Below are positions 1-6,408 of a stretch of DNA of 13,397 bases, in pieces. The stretch comes from CAVRTJ01 sp046704825. Lineage in GTDB: Bacteria > Acidobacteriota > UBA4820 > DSQY01. A program made the translations under genes and the position numbers. A model generated the notes under the pieces. It was not told the DNA's origin and did not search any database. It saw only the letters and a list, made by a program, of their open reading frames with translations. The stretch is taken from NCBI GenBank assembly GCA_046704825.1, contig JBJKRE010000267.1, positions 1-13,397 on the forward strand, written 5' to 3'. The number at the start of each line of letters is the position of its first letter. Position 1 is the stretch's first letter.

Positions 1-1338
1 GGCGTGGGTCGAACCGTGGCAGGCCGAGCACTGCAGACCGCCGTGGCCCGTGGAGAACCTGAAGAGCGAAAAGCCCTGGGCCGGCGTGTTGGGGTTGGTG
101 GCGAAGGTGGTGTCCGCCGGCTGTCTGAGCTGCCCGGATGCGTCCAGCGCGGACGTGTAGCGGATCTGTCCGTCGTTGTTGGTGGCGGTGCCGGTGTGGC
201 AGGCCTGGCAGTTGGGTTCGTCCAGCCAGCCCTGGCGCGAGGGGGCCCCCACGGCGCTGATGCGCCCGTGACAGCTCTGGCACTGCATCTCCAGGCTGCC
301 GTCGGATCCGACCGCGCTGCCCATGGCCCCCCGCAGACAGCGCGTGGAGGAACCGGGATGGCACCGGTAGCAGGCCGTGCGGTTGGTGCTCGCGTCGAGG
401 GTCATGCCGTTGGTCGGGTCGACGGCGGTCGAGTGCAGGGTGTGCATGGCCTCGGTGAGGGGCATGACGCCCTGGTAGCCCGTGCCCGGCAACGCATTGG
501 AGAAGTGGCAGCTGTAGCAGAGGATCGCTTTGCCGTCTACGGTGACCGTGTCGTACAGGCCGCCGGCGTTGTAGCCCTTGGCGGCCAGGGCGGCGGCGTA
601 GGTGGCGTCTCCGGCCTGTTCTTCGTCGTGCAGGCGAAGGATGTTGAGGCGGTAATCTCTCTGGGGGTCGGGGTCGTTGACCCATCCGGCCGACGGTTCG
701 GCCGCGGGTCCCGATCCGGACGCGTGACACGCCGAACAATCCATCTCGTCCGAGACGGGCAGGACGATGTCCGTGGTGGCCAGCACCGTTCCGGAGGCGT
801 CCTTGGCGGTCAGGCGCATGAGGGGGTAATAATTCTTGACGTGGCTGTCGTCGTAGGGCGTCATGGGGATGCCCTCCGCTTCGAACCAGCTTTCAGAACT
901 GACGAACTTCATGGGCTGCGGGGTGTTGGACGGACCGGGCATGAACTGGCCCGCGAGGCCTTCGTCCACGGGCAGCGAGACGCCGAAGAGCGACTGGACG
1001 TTCTGCCAGAAGTTGGTTTTGCCCATTGAAGTGGTGTTGATGGATCCCGTGGGATCGGCGATCGCCTGGTAGGTAACGGTGATCCCCGAGGCGCTGGTGA
1101 CGACGTTTCCCGAGGGGTCGATGAGCTGGGCGTCGATCACGTTGTAGGGTGGAAGAATCGCGAAGACGCTGAAGTCCGCATCCTCGCAGTGCATCCCCAG
1201 GTTGTTCCAGCCGATGAGCGTCCAGCCCGACTGGCTCCTGAGGATGCGGGGGGCGGAGGCCAGAGCGACCACCACCAGGGCGGCCGCAAGTCCCGCTGTC
1301 CATCTTTTCCACCGTTTTCCACCATGAGTCTGTTTCAT
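1..1338 (-). CDS. Multiheme c-type cytochrome, partial (C-terminus off the left edge)
   Basis: The minus-strand frame is open from the ATG at 1338 to the window edge (446 residues, no stop). A CAGGAGGG Shine-Dalgarno lies 8 bases upstream of the start. An N-terminal membrane or signal segment is seen at about residues 14-30 (basic stretch, then LAAALVVVALASA). The conserved-looking block NLGMHCEDADFSVF is at 47-60. Six CxxCH heme-attachment motifs follow, at residues 201, 274, 323, 353, 377 and 437, with sequences CSACH, CYSCH, CYRCH, CQSCH, CQACH and CSACH. Such proteins are exported and receive covalent heme in the periplasm, where they carry electrons in respiration. The 200-residue heme-free N-terminal region recurs in large multiheme proteins of anaerobes, as I recall. 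Heme total, redox partner and full length cannot be read here. The gene is divergent from the S24 regulator, so shared control is possible but unproven. The family call is firm; the specific role is unknown. Confidence 0.9.
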   Translation of the reverse strand, partial: MKQTHGGKRWKRWTAGLAAALVVVALASAPRILRSQSGWTLIGWNNLGMHCEDADFSVFAILPPYNVIDAQLIDPSGNVVTSASGITVTYQAIADPTGSINTTSMGKTNFWQNVQSLFGVSLPVDEGLAGQFMPGPSNTPQPMKFVSSESWFEAEGIPMTPYDDSHVKNYYPLMRLTAKDASGTVLATTDIVLPVSDEMDCSACHASGSGPAAEPSAGWVNDPDPQRDYRLNILRLHDEEQAGDATYAAALAAKGYNAGGLYDTVTVDGKAILCYSCHFSNALPGTGYQGVMPLTEAMHTLHSTAVDPTNGMTLDASTNRTACYRCHPGSSTRCLRGAMGSAVGSDGSLEMQCQSCHGRISAVGAPSRQGWLDEPNCQACHTGTATNNDGQIRYTSALDASGQLRQPADTTFATNPNTPAQGFSLFRFSTGHGGLQCSACHGSTHA

Positions 1339-1429
1339 GCGTTAAACCCTCCTGACGGATGCCATTCCACCCGGGCGGGGCGCTGGATCCCGTCGAAAAT
1401 AGTGGTGGTACCTGCCTGTGTATAAAGAA

Positions 1430-1473
1430 AAGGATCTCTCGGATCCTTAGGATCGAACCGTTCCCCCCGGTTC
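1430..1473. repeat. Two inverted repeats in the divergent intergenic region
   Basis: AAGGATC (1430-1436) pairs with GATCCTT (1442-1448) across a 5-base gap. GAACCG (1455-1460) pairs with CGGTTC (1468-1473) across 7 bases. They lie between the cytochrome start and the regulator promoter. They could be regulator binding sites or hairpins in the cytochrome 5' leader. There is no T-tract, so they are not intrinsic terminators. The rest of 1339-1538 shows no convincing gene or strong promoter. Confidence 0.35.
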
Positions 1474-1538
1474 TGGTGTTTCAATTTATAAACCCTCTCC
1501 CGATCCTGTGCAGTGATTCCCGTCACAAAGCGGAGAAC

Positions 1539-1567
1539 TTGACACCATGGTCATACGTGACTATATT
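1539..1567 (+). promoter_or_regulatory. Sigma-70-type promoter of the S24 regulator
   Basis: TTGACA (1539-1544) and TATATT (1562-1567) are separated by exactly 17 bases. The predicted transcription start is near 1574, so the leader is only about 13 nt and begins almost at the GGAGG ribosome-binding site (1576-1580). Confidence 0.75.
1550..1561. promoter_or_regulatory. Candidate operator inside the promoter spacer
   Basis: GTCA-TACG-TGAC is a dyad with perfect 4-base arms that fills the spacer between -35 and -10 and ends one base before the -10 element. A dimeric repressor bound here would block RNA polymerase. Autoregulation by the adjacent S24 protein is inference from position only; four-base arms are short. 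Confidence 0.35.
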
Positions 1568-1586
1568 TAACGCATGGAGGATGGTC

Positions 1587-2177
1587 ATGGACTACGGAAA
1601 GCGAATCGCGTCGATACGAATCTCCCGCGGGCTGACCCAGGCGGAGGTGGCCCGGCGGCTGCGGTGGAGCCCGCCCAACTACGCCCGTATCGAAAAGGGG
1701 CGCATCACCCCTTCGCTCAAGTCCCTCGAAGCCATCGCCGAGGCGCTCGAAGTCCCGGTGTCCGATCTCACGGCCGAGAACCCCATGTCGCCCGAAGTGC
1801 CCGTCGTGGCCTTCGTCTCGGCCGGTCCGGGCGTGGAGTTCACGGACCAGGGCTACCCCGCCGGCGCGGGCATGTACTTCCTGCCCCGGCCGCCCCAGTT
1901 CACCGACCCGAACGGGTTCGGGGTCGAGGTGTCGGGCGACAGCATGATCCCCAAATACGAAGACGGGCAGGTCGTCCTCGTGGACACGCGCAAGAAGCCC
2001 GTCAGCGGCGACTACGCCGTCGTGGGCCTCATGAACGGCGACAAGTACGTCAAGCGCTACCGCGAAGCCCGCGGCCGGGTCATCCTGGAGTCGGTCAATC
2101 CCCTCTATCCCCCGGTCGTGGTGGAACCCCACGAGGTCCGCTTCGCCTACAAGGTCGTGTGGGTGAAGGAGAAATAG
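1587..2177 (+). CDS. XRE-family HTH / peptidase S24 (LexA- or CI-like) transcriptional regulator
   Basis: The protein has 196 residues. The N-terminal XRE helix-turn-helix covers about 5-60 (LTQAEVARRLRWSPPNYARIEKG). The C-terminal S24 domain covers about 70-190. The presumed self-cleavage Ala-Gly bond is in FVSAGPG (A79-G80), the nucleophile in SGDSM is Ser119, and the general base in YVKRY is Lys156. All elements for RecA-stimulated autocleavage, as in LexA and CI, therefore appear present; the inducing signal is not known. The ATG at 1587 is preferred because GGAGG (1576-1580) sits 6 bases upstream, whereas the in-frame ATG at 1581 directly abuts it. Longer upstream forms would begin before the promoter. 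The HTH is XRE-type rather than the winged helix of LexA, so this is more phage-repressor-like than a housekeeping LexA. No prophage genes are adjacent. Confidence 0.88.
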   Translation: MDYGKRIASIRISRGLTQAEVARRLRWSPPNYARIEKGRITPSLKSLEAIAEALEVPVSDLTAENPMSPEVPVVAFVSAGPGVEFTDQGYPAGAGMYFLPRPPQFTDPNGFGVEVSGDSMIPKYEDGQVVLVDTRKKPVSGDYAVVGLMNGDKYVKRYREARGRVILESVNPLYPPVVVEPHEVRFAYKVVWVKEK

Positions 2178-2245
2178 GGTCGCGGAGCAGGCGCACTGAA
2201 CGGGCGCCGGGGAGGCGATCGAGGGAATAGTGGGCAAGTGAATAG

Positions 2246-2293
2246 TGATCCAGTGATCAAGTGATCGGGTGATCGGGAGATCGAGAGAAAGAG
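2246..2293 (+). repeat. Octamer tandem array abutting the DUF72 start codon
   Basis: Six consecutive 8-base units are seen: TGATCCAG, TGATCAAG, TGATCGGG, TGATCGGG, AGATCGAG, AGAAAGAG. The last, most degenerate unit ends at 2293, one base before the ATG at 2294, so the array supplies the purine-rich sequence acting as ribosome-binding site. The preceding TGAATAGT (2239-2246) and the unit TGATCCAG recur at 3751-3774. Confidence 0.75.
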
Positions 2294-3202
2294 ATGGACG
2301 GACGACCGATGAGCAGGAACGCGACGCGCACGACGATCCGGATCGGCACCGCCGGGTGGTCCTACCCCGACTGGAAGGGTATCGTCTACCCCGCCAGGGC
2401 CGGCAGGGCCTTCGACCCCCTGGCCTACCTCGCCCGCTACTTCGACGTCCTCGAGGTGGACAGCACCTTCTACCGCATCCCGCCGCCCATAAGGACCGGC
2501 GAGTGGGTCCGGAGGATCTCCGACTTTCCGGACTTCCGCTTCACCGCCAAGCTCTTCCAGGGCTTCACCCACACCCGGAAGGCCTCGCTCGTGGACGAAC
2601 GTGCCTTCCACAAGGCCCTCGAGCCCATGGTGCGCTTCGACCGCCTCGGTGCCGTCCTCATCCAGTGGCCCTGGTCCTTCAAGAACACCCCAGACAACCG
2701 CCGCACCCTGCTGGACCTGGCCGGGCGCTTCGCCGCCTACCCCCTCGCCGTCGAGGTGAGGCACGCGTCGTGGGCTTCCAGGGACGTGCTGACCATGCTC
2801 CGTGAACACAACATCGCCTTCTGCAACATCGACCAGCCGGCGCTGGCCCACAGCCTGGGCCCCACCAACGCCGTCACGTCGAACCTGGCGTACTTCCGCT
2901 TCCACGGCCGCAACGCCACCGCCTGGTTCACGGAGGGGGCGGGCCGCGACGAGCGATACAACTACCTGTACTCCGAGCACGAACTCGCGCCGTGGATCGA
3001 ATCGGTCCAGGAGGCCGCCACCTGCGTCCGCGAGGTGGTCATGGTCTTCAACAACCACTTCCAGGGCAAGGCGCCGGCCAACGCCTTCCAGGCGCGCTTC
3101 GCCCTGACGGGCGAGCGCCAGCCCGTCCCCGACAGCCTGATCGAGACCTACCCCGGGCTGGAACGGATCAGTGACACCGTCTTCCAGCGCAGTCTCTTCT
3201 GA
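2294..3202 (+). CDS. DUF72 (YecE-like) TIM-barrel protein
   Basis: The protein has 302 residues, a little longer than many family members. Typical DUF72 blocks occur in order: IRIGTAGWSYPDWKG (about 15-29), LEVDSTFYRIPP (about 53-64), FRFTAKLFQGFTH (about 76-88), LIQWPWSFK, LAVEVRHASW, YFRFHGRN and the C-terminal VFNNHFQGKAPANA. The conserved acidic and aromatic residues of these blocks are intact. The family is widespread and soluble; its biochemical activity is not established, so no reaction is assigned. The start at 2294 has only a weak purine-rich site from the octamer array; an in-frame ATG at 2309 is the alternative. It lies 116 bp downstream of the S24 gene on the same strand and could be co-transcribed, as no terminator is visible between them. 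Confidence 0.85.
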   Translation: MDGRPMSRNATRTTIRIGTAGWSYPDWKGIVYPARAGRAFDPLAYLARYFDVLEVDSTFYRIPPPIRTGEWVRRISDFPDFRFTAKLFQGFTHTRKASLVDERAFHKALEPMVRFDRLGAVLIQWPWSFKNTPDNRRTLLDLAGRFAAYPLAVEVRHASWASRDVLTMLREHNIAFCNIDQPALAHSLGPTNAVTSNLAYFRFHGRNATAWFTEGAGRDERYNYLYSEHELAPWIESVQEAATCVREVVMVFNNHFQGKAPANAFQARFALTGERQPVPDSLIETYPGLERISDTVFQRSLF

Positions 3203-3452
3203 CGCTCATACAGACAGGACTATCGCACCGGAGCGCCCCGCCCCATCGCCATCCGGCTCGGGGCATCCGATTCACTCCAGCGGCCGCGAACGGCCGAATC
3301 CCCGGCCTTTCCGCCCCCCACCGGCGTTACCCGTTCGGGACACCGCAGGCACCATCCGGTTACATATCGCCCTTCCCCGCCCCGCCCTTCTAAAACTACC
3401 ATCCAGTTTGTTTTCAGCACGTTGCGCCCGCCTGCCCCTCGCCTGCAGTGCA
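3203..3452. other. Non-coding stretch without a supported gene
   Basis: Open frames here are GC-rich shadows without recognisable domains or good ribosome-binding sites. The sequence is C-rich on the plus strand. No clear terminator for the DUF72 gene was found. A weak AAACT/AGTTT dyad near 3394-3412 is too short to call. Confidence 0.5.
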
Positions 3453-3468
3453 TGGCAGGGATATTGCT
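3453..3468 (+). promoter_or_regulatory. Sigma-54 (RpoN) type promoter
   Basis: TGGCAGG (3453-3459), a 4-base spacer, then TTGCT (3464-3468) matches the -24/-12 consensus TGGCACG-N4-TTGCW with one mismatch and invariant GG/GC spacing. The predicted start is about 3479. Sigma-54 promoters need an enhancer-binding activator; none is encoded in this window. Confidence 0.6.
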
Positions 3469-3541
3469 CATACGGAACCCTTATGGGCCGCATCGGCGAG
3501 GACCCGCATTGCATCGATTTCGGTTAGGGGATTCGATTCTT

Positions 3542-3661
3542 ATGAGCACTTCTTCGATAAAAACTGTTTCGGACGCCGCGAACCCCGCGGGGGCGAGAGG
3601 GACCGGCGTACGCCGAAAAGCGGACCGGCAGAGAAACCAGGCGACACCGACGAGAACGTGA
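3542..3661 (+). CDS. Possible 39-aa small ORF in the sigma-54 transcript
   Basis: An ATG at 3542 opens a 39-codon frame ending in TGA. AGGGG (3526-3530) lies 11 bases upstream, rather far. The peptide starts MSTSSIKTV and becomes Arg/Thr/Ala-rich, with no membrane segment or known domain. A 14-codon frame at 3483-3527 (ATG about 4 nt after the predicted transcription start) ends with a TAG overlapping this Shine-Dalgarno, an arrangement reminiscent of translational coupling. Coding capacity is uncertain; the transcript may be purely RNA. Confidence 0.25.
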   Translation: MSTSSIKTVSDAANPAGARGTGVRRKADRQRNQATPTRT

Positions 3662-3694
3662 ACACCGGATTTGCGATATGCCCTAACCCCTCAA

Positions 3695-3726
3695 AGGCGG
3701 GAGCGTTGACTCCCGCCTCTTTTTTT
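3695..3726 (+). terminator. Strong intrinsic terminator
   Basis: AGGCGGGAG (3695-3703) and CTCCCGCCT (3710-3718) form a 9-bp stem with a 6-base loop, followed by a run of seven T (3720-3726). It ends the sigma-54-type transcription unit. Confidence 0.9.
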
Positions 3727-3750
3727 GCGCCTGGCGGCGCAGTTATCGAG

Positions 3751-3774
3751 TGATCCAGTGATCCAGTGAATAGT
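3751..3774 (+). repeat. Second copy of the octamer repeat family
   Basis: Units TGATCCAG, TGATCCAG and TGAATAGT occur in tandem. The same octamers occur at 2239-2253, so a short repeat family is dispersed between genes. Confidence 0.6.
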
Positions 3775-3820
3775 CGTGGGATTGCCTTCGAAGGCTCGCC
3801 CGAAACCGTCTCGGGTCTTT

Positions 3821-3848
3821 CTTTAGCCTTTAGCCTTTAACCTTTCGT
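3821..3848 (+). repeat. Heptamer tandem repeat
   Basis: Four 7-base units are seen: CTTTAGC, CTTTAGC, CTTTAAC, CTTTCGT. They lie just downstream of the cupin stop codon (on its strand). A weak CCCGA/TCGGG hairpin (3799-3815) and the palindrome GCCTTCGAAGGC (3784-3795) lie beside it. No function is evident. Confidence 0.6.
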
Positions 3849-3855
3849 CCTTGGC

Positions 3856-4200
3856 TTACTCCTGCCTGACTAAATCGACCGAGATCTCAACCGCAGGAAC
3901 CGTGCCCCGGTTCTCGAGCCAGTGTAGGGTGTTCCTGTCCTCGGGCCAGCCCGGCCCCGGCCCGTAGTCCGTGGCGACTCCGTCCCGGTGGTCGGTGATC
4001 GTTCCTTCGAGTACGTAGACGGTACCCGGCCTGCCCTTGTGGTCGTGAACCGGGCCGAAGACGCCTCCGGGCTCGATGGTCACCATGCGCATCCGAAGCT
4101 GGCGTCCGGCCATCCCTTCTATCTCGGGGCCGAGATCGACCGTCGAAAGCAATTTCACCGTCACACCTTTCGTCTCGGGTACCGCCTGTTCGCCGCTCAT
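3856..4200 (-). CDS. Small cupin-domain protein
   Basis: The protein has 114 residues and a single cupin beta-barrel. Cupin motif 1 is VHDHKGRPGTVYVLEG (about 53-68), with the HxH metal ligands but without the usual glutamate three to four residues later. Motif 2 is HWLEN (about 92-96), supplying the third His and the Asn. It resembles small stand-alone cupins carrying an HRDG..YGPG stretch; the metal and substrate are unknown. The ATG at 4200 is chosen because AGGAG lies 6 bases upstream; the frame stays open to a GTG at 4311, which lacks such a site. It lies 117 bp downstream of the CPBP protease gene on the same strand and is probably co-transcribed. Confidence 0.8.
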   Translation of the reverse strand: MSGEQAVPETKGVTVKLLSTVDLGPEIEGMAGRQLRMRMVTIEPGGVFGPVHDHKGRPGTVYVLEGTITDHRDGVATDYGPGPGWPEDRNTLHWLENRGTVPAVEISVDLVRQE

Positions 4201-4317
4201 CGTGCTCTCCTCTCTGTACATCAGGGGGCATAGCCCACACTTCAGCGGTGCCGGGGAGCCAGCTTCAATCGTAAACAACGGTATAGCGGGATCCCCACGG
4301 AAAGAAGCCACGGACAG

Positions 4318-5163
4318 TCACCCATTCCTCACTTCCGAAAACGACGCCCTGAGTTCCGGCTGCCCCAGGCGAAACCCGCCGAACAAAACCGCCATGATGG
4401 CTGCTCCCCACAGGATGAACGTTTCAGTGAGCGTGGGAAGGCTCGGCATGAGATAGCCCTTTGAGGCCATGGAGGCATGGAACAGGCAGACCAGCAAGAG
4501 GCTTCCTCCGGTCCTGTTGTAAAGCAGAGTAAAGAGGGTTGCGACCGGGACCAGGTTGCAGACCATGATGAACAGCGAAAGCCAGGAGAGACCTGCTTTG
4601 GACCAGGTCAACCACATGGGAACGTGCCACCCCCCCCAGTAGAGCCCGATCAGGATGCTCGCGGGCAGTGCCCCGCAGGCTTGCTGCAACTTCGGAAGCG
4701 CGAAGCCCCGCCACCCCAGTTCCTCTCCCAGGGAGTTCGGCAAGGTGAAGACGAGAGCCACGGGGACCATGAAGGCGGCTGCGCCGCCAAAGGTCTTCAG
4801 CAGCGGGATCTCACCAAGCTGGTAGTTCCCGCCCAAGATCTTGTCGAGCCCGTATGCGAGACACCACTTCGCCGGCTCGAACAGCAACGCCAGAACGTAC
4901 CACCTGAATGGCACACGCCATTGCAGAAGAGGCCTGAACAAGTCCGCTACTGCCCTCTTCCCGGTCAGAAACCATGTGAGTGCGATCGCCGCGAGCCCGG
5001 GAGACCATACGGTGAGAGCATTCACCGGCGATTGAAGCGACGGAGCCCACGCCAGGTAACCGTATCGGTAGCCTGCCTGAAGTCCCCATATCACCCAGGC
5101 AAACAGACTGAGCCCGAAAAAGACCGGCACCTGGAAGTTCCGAATGAGGTCTCTGCTCGACAC
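4318..5163 (-). CDS. CPBP-family intramembrane glutamic endopeptidase (Abi/CAAX-like)
   Basis: This is a 281-residue, strongly hydrophobic protein with about eight predicted membrane segments. The three family motifs are intact: EELGWRGF (Glu147, Glu148, Arg152), WGGWHVP (His180) and LFHAS (His229), which form the intramembrane active site. Family members process prenylated proteins or peptides, or act in bacteriocin self-immunity; nothing here tells which. The start is GTG at 5163, with GGGGGTG just upstream. A well-spaced promoter lies at 5240-5268. The cupin gene follows. Confidence 0.88.
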   Translation of the reverse strand: MSSRDLIRNFQVPVFFGLSLFAWVIWGLQAGYRYGYLAWAPSLQSPVNALTVWSPGLAAIALTWFLTGKRAVADLFRPLLQWRVPFRWYVLALLFEPAKWCLAYGLDKILGGNYQLGEIPLLKTFGGAAAFMVPVALVFTLPNSLGEELGWRGFALPKLQQACGALPASILIGLYWGGWHVPMWLTWSKAGLSWLSLFIMVCNLVPVATLFTLLYNRTGGSLLLVCLFHASMASKGYLMPSLPTLTETFILWGAAIMAVLFGGFRLGQPELRASFSEVRNG

Positions 5164-5239
5164 GGGTCACCCCCGACATCCCCCCGTCTCAAAACGGGCC
5201 GGCACCTGCGTTCGGAAGACGGTCCAGTAAGCTTTATCC

Positions 5240-5268
5240 TGCATAACAGTACAACGGGATTCCGTCAA
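5240..5268 (-). promoter_or_regulatory. Sigma-70-type promoter of the CPBP-cupin unit
   Basis: On the minus strand, TTGACG (5268-5263) and TATGCA (5245-5240) are 17 bases apart. TGT immediately before the -10 makes it an extended -10. The predicted start is near 5233, giving a leader of about 70 nt. Confidence 0.55.
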
Positions 5269-5357
5269 GGTGCAACGCGTGAAGAGGAATGGAAGGTAGT
5301 ATTCCGATAGCGGTCGGGTTCAGCCAGGTTGCGGAAGCGCAGCGGCGCTGCGTCGCC

Positions 5358-5501
5358 TCACGCTTCGAACGAGCCCGTCTTCATGGCCCCGGCGCCCTTG
5401 TCGAAATGCGGCACCGTACAGCCGCCGTACTCGAAGCCACCGTCCGTATCCTCCCGCGGCCCGCCCGGTGCTTGGATGACCCCGTCCAGGGAAACGAATT
5501 C
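5358..5501 (-). pseudogene. N-terminal remnant of a RibD_C / dihydrofolate reductase-family protein
   Basis: The minus frame encodes 47 codons ending in TGA, including EFVSLDGVIQAPGG, then EDTDGGFEYGG and TVPHFD. This is the N-terminal signature of small DHFR-like (RibD C-terminal) proteins, which normally run to about 180-200 residues. Here the similarity stops near HFDKG and the frame ends soon after. No ATG lies at the usual place; the upstream codons overlap the last codons of tag, so a deletion appears to have joined the two genes. The Cys in GGCTVP replaces a usual Trp (from memory). It is a non-functional fragment. Confidence 0.7.
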
Positions 5502-6382
5502 AAGAGCGAGGAACGTGGAATCTCTTCCGCCTGCTTGCGACCCTGGCTCGGATGACGCACTCTTCGACGTGATCGTTGATCAGCCCCATGGCCTGCATGA
5601 AGGCATAACACGTCGTGGGGCCAACGAACTTCCACCCCTGCTTCTTCAGCGCCTTTGAGAGGGCGATGGACTCGGCGGATGTCGACGCGGTCTGTGGTTC
5701 GGCGGTATGTCCCGGTTTCGGCTCGAACCGCCAGACATAGGCGGCGAGCGACCCTTCGGCCTTGACCAGTTCGACGGCACGTTGTGCGTTGTTGATGACG
5801 GCTTCGATTTTGCCTCTGTGGCGCACGATTCCCTTATCCAGCAGCAGACGGGCGACATCGTCCTCCGTGAAGCCGGCGACTTTGTTGTAGTTGAAGTCTA
5901 AGAATGCTCTGCGGAAATTCTCCCTTTTTGCAAGTATGGTGCGCCAGCCTAGAGCCTGTCCGGAAATAGGGCACGGCCGCGCGCGCGGCGCCGGGCGAGC
6001 AGGGCAAGGCGACCGACCGCAGGAAGGGTTGCACCCTTTCAAGGGAGGCCAACACGGCCATGCGAAGCCCGCCACCCGCGCCCAAAGGGACGGGGCAGGC
6101 CTGGCCCCTGGCTTTGGCAGCTCGCTCGTCCGATGCCACTGCATCGCCCTTCGCTCGCTTTCGCGCCATGCATCCAGGCCTGCCTCCGTCGCGACCATGT
6201 CTTATTCCCGGATAGGCTCTTAGCCCCGACTGGAATCCCTCCAAGCACAATTTCTCGAACAGCCTAAAATCGTCGTCGACCGGAAATCCCCACTCCGTGT
6301 CGTGGTAGTCGAGAAACCCGGGGGCCGCGGCGCACCAGCGACAGCGCGGGTTTCCGTCGGGTCCCGATACTGTATTACCCAT
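5500..6382 (-). pseudogene. tag: DNA-3-methyladenine glycosylase I, disrupted by a MITE
   Basis: The gene starts with ATG at 6382 and stops at 5500. Residues 1-54 (6382-6221) end in CLEGFQSGL; residues 55-203 (5949-5500) resume with GWRTILAKREN. Removing the 271 bp between them joins the two halves in frame and gives a 203-residue protein close to the family length. The product would excise 3-methyladenine from alkylated DNA. Family residues are all kept: zinc ligands Cys14, His27 and the NDHVEEC His/Cys, the CLEG glutamate (Glu48), and the IVRHRGKI block. As it stands, the insertion shifts the frame: the N-terminal reading runs through the element to a stop at 5834. An ATG inside the element (6198) is in frame with the C-terminal half, which by itself lacks the first zinc ligands. 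The gene starts 26 bp after the ABC permease, so it is probably the last gene of that unit. Decay appears limited to this insertion, which suggests it is recent. Confidence 0.88.
5952..6220. mobile_element. 269-bp MITE-like non-autonomous transposon inserted in tag
   Basis: The terminal inverted repeats are imperfect: GAGCCTGTCCGGAAATAGG at the left end against GAGCCTATCCGGGAATAAG read inward from the right end, with 4 mismatches in 19. The flanks carry a TA duplication (5950-5951 and 6221-6222), and the restored target is CTAG. There is no transposase frame inside. A TA duplication at CTAG suits the IS427 group of the IS5 family; IS630/Tc1-like elements also duplicate TA, so the parent is inferred. 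The interior is GC-rich and has no recognisable gene. Confidence 0.85.
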
Positions 6383-6408
6383 GGCTAAGAGCCTTTTCAG
6401 CAGCGGCT

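Larger units (their letters stand above)
3479..3726 (+). ncRNA. Candidate ~250-nt sigma-54-dependent transcript (structured RNA or small mRNA)
   Basis: The interval is bounded by the sigma-54-type promoter and a strong intrinsic terminator. GGTTAGGG (3522-3529) is perfectly complementary to CCCTAACC (3681-3688), which would close a ~160-nt domain just before the terminator hairpin. Inside are GC-rich local helices (CCGCG 3576-3580 with CGCGG 3586-3590; CGGCGTACGCCG near 3604-3615) and a direct repeat GGACCGGC (3600-3607 and 3622-3629). The closing helix would also hide the AGGGG Shine-Dalgarno of the small ORF at 3542. I could not match it to tmRNA, RNase P, 6S or a known riboswitch class. 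Boundaries are predictions. Confidence 0.4.

Noticed and set aside
4..1029. Long plus-strand open frame (341 codons) over the cytochrome
   Set aside because: It is the antisense shadow of the minus-strand gene with six CxxCH motifs, and its translation is low-complexity Gly/Val/Arg.
1551..3058. Long minus-strand open frames opposite the S24 and DUF72 genes
   Set aside because: They are GC-rich antisense shadows; the plus-strand products have clear domains.
3171..3527. 118-codon frame after the DUF72 gene
   Set aside because: It begins inside DUF72, is Pro/Arg/Ser-rich, has no ribosome-binding site and crosses the sigma-54 promoter.
3799..3826. CCCGA/TCGGG hairpin followed by TCTTTCTTT as a second terminator
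   Set aside because: The stem is only 5 bp and interrupted T content is weak; the strong terminator at 3695 already ends plus-strand transcription.
6383..6394. GGCTAAGAGCCT near the tag start, identical to the reverse complement of the MITE right end plus flank
   Set aside because: Four of the twelve bases are host sequence at the insertion site and no second end is found, so chance or a tiny relic cannot be separated.
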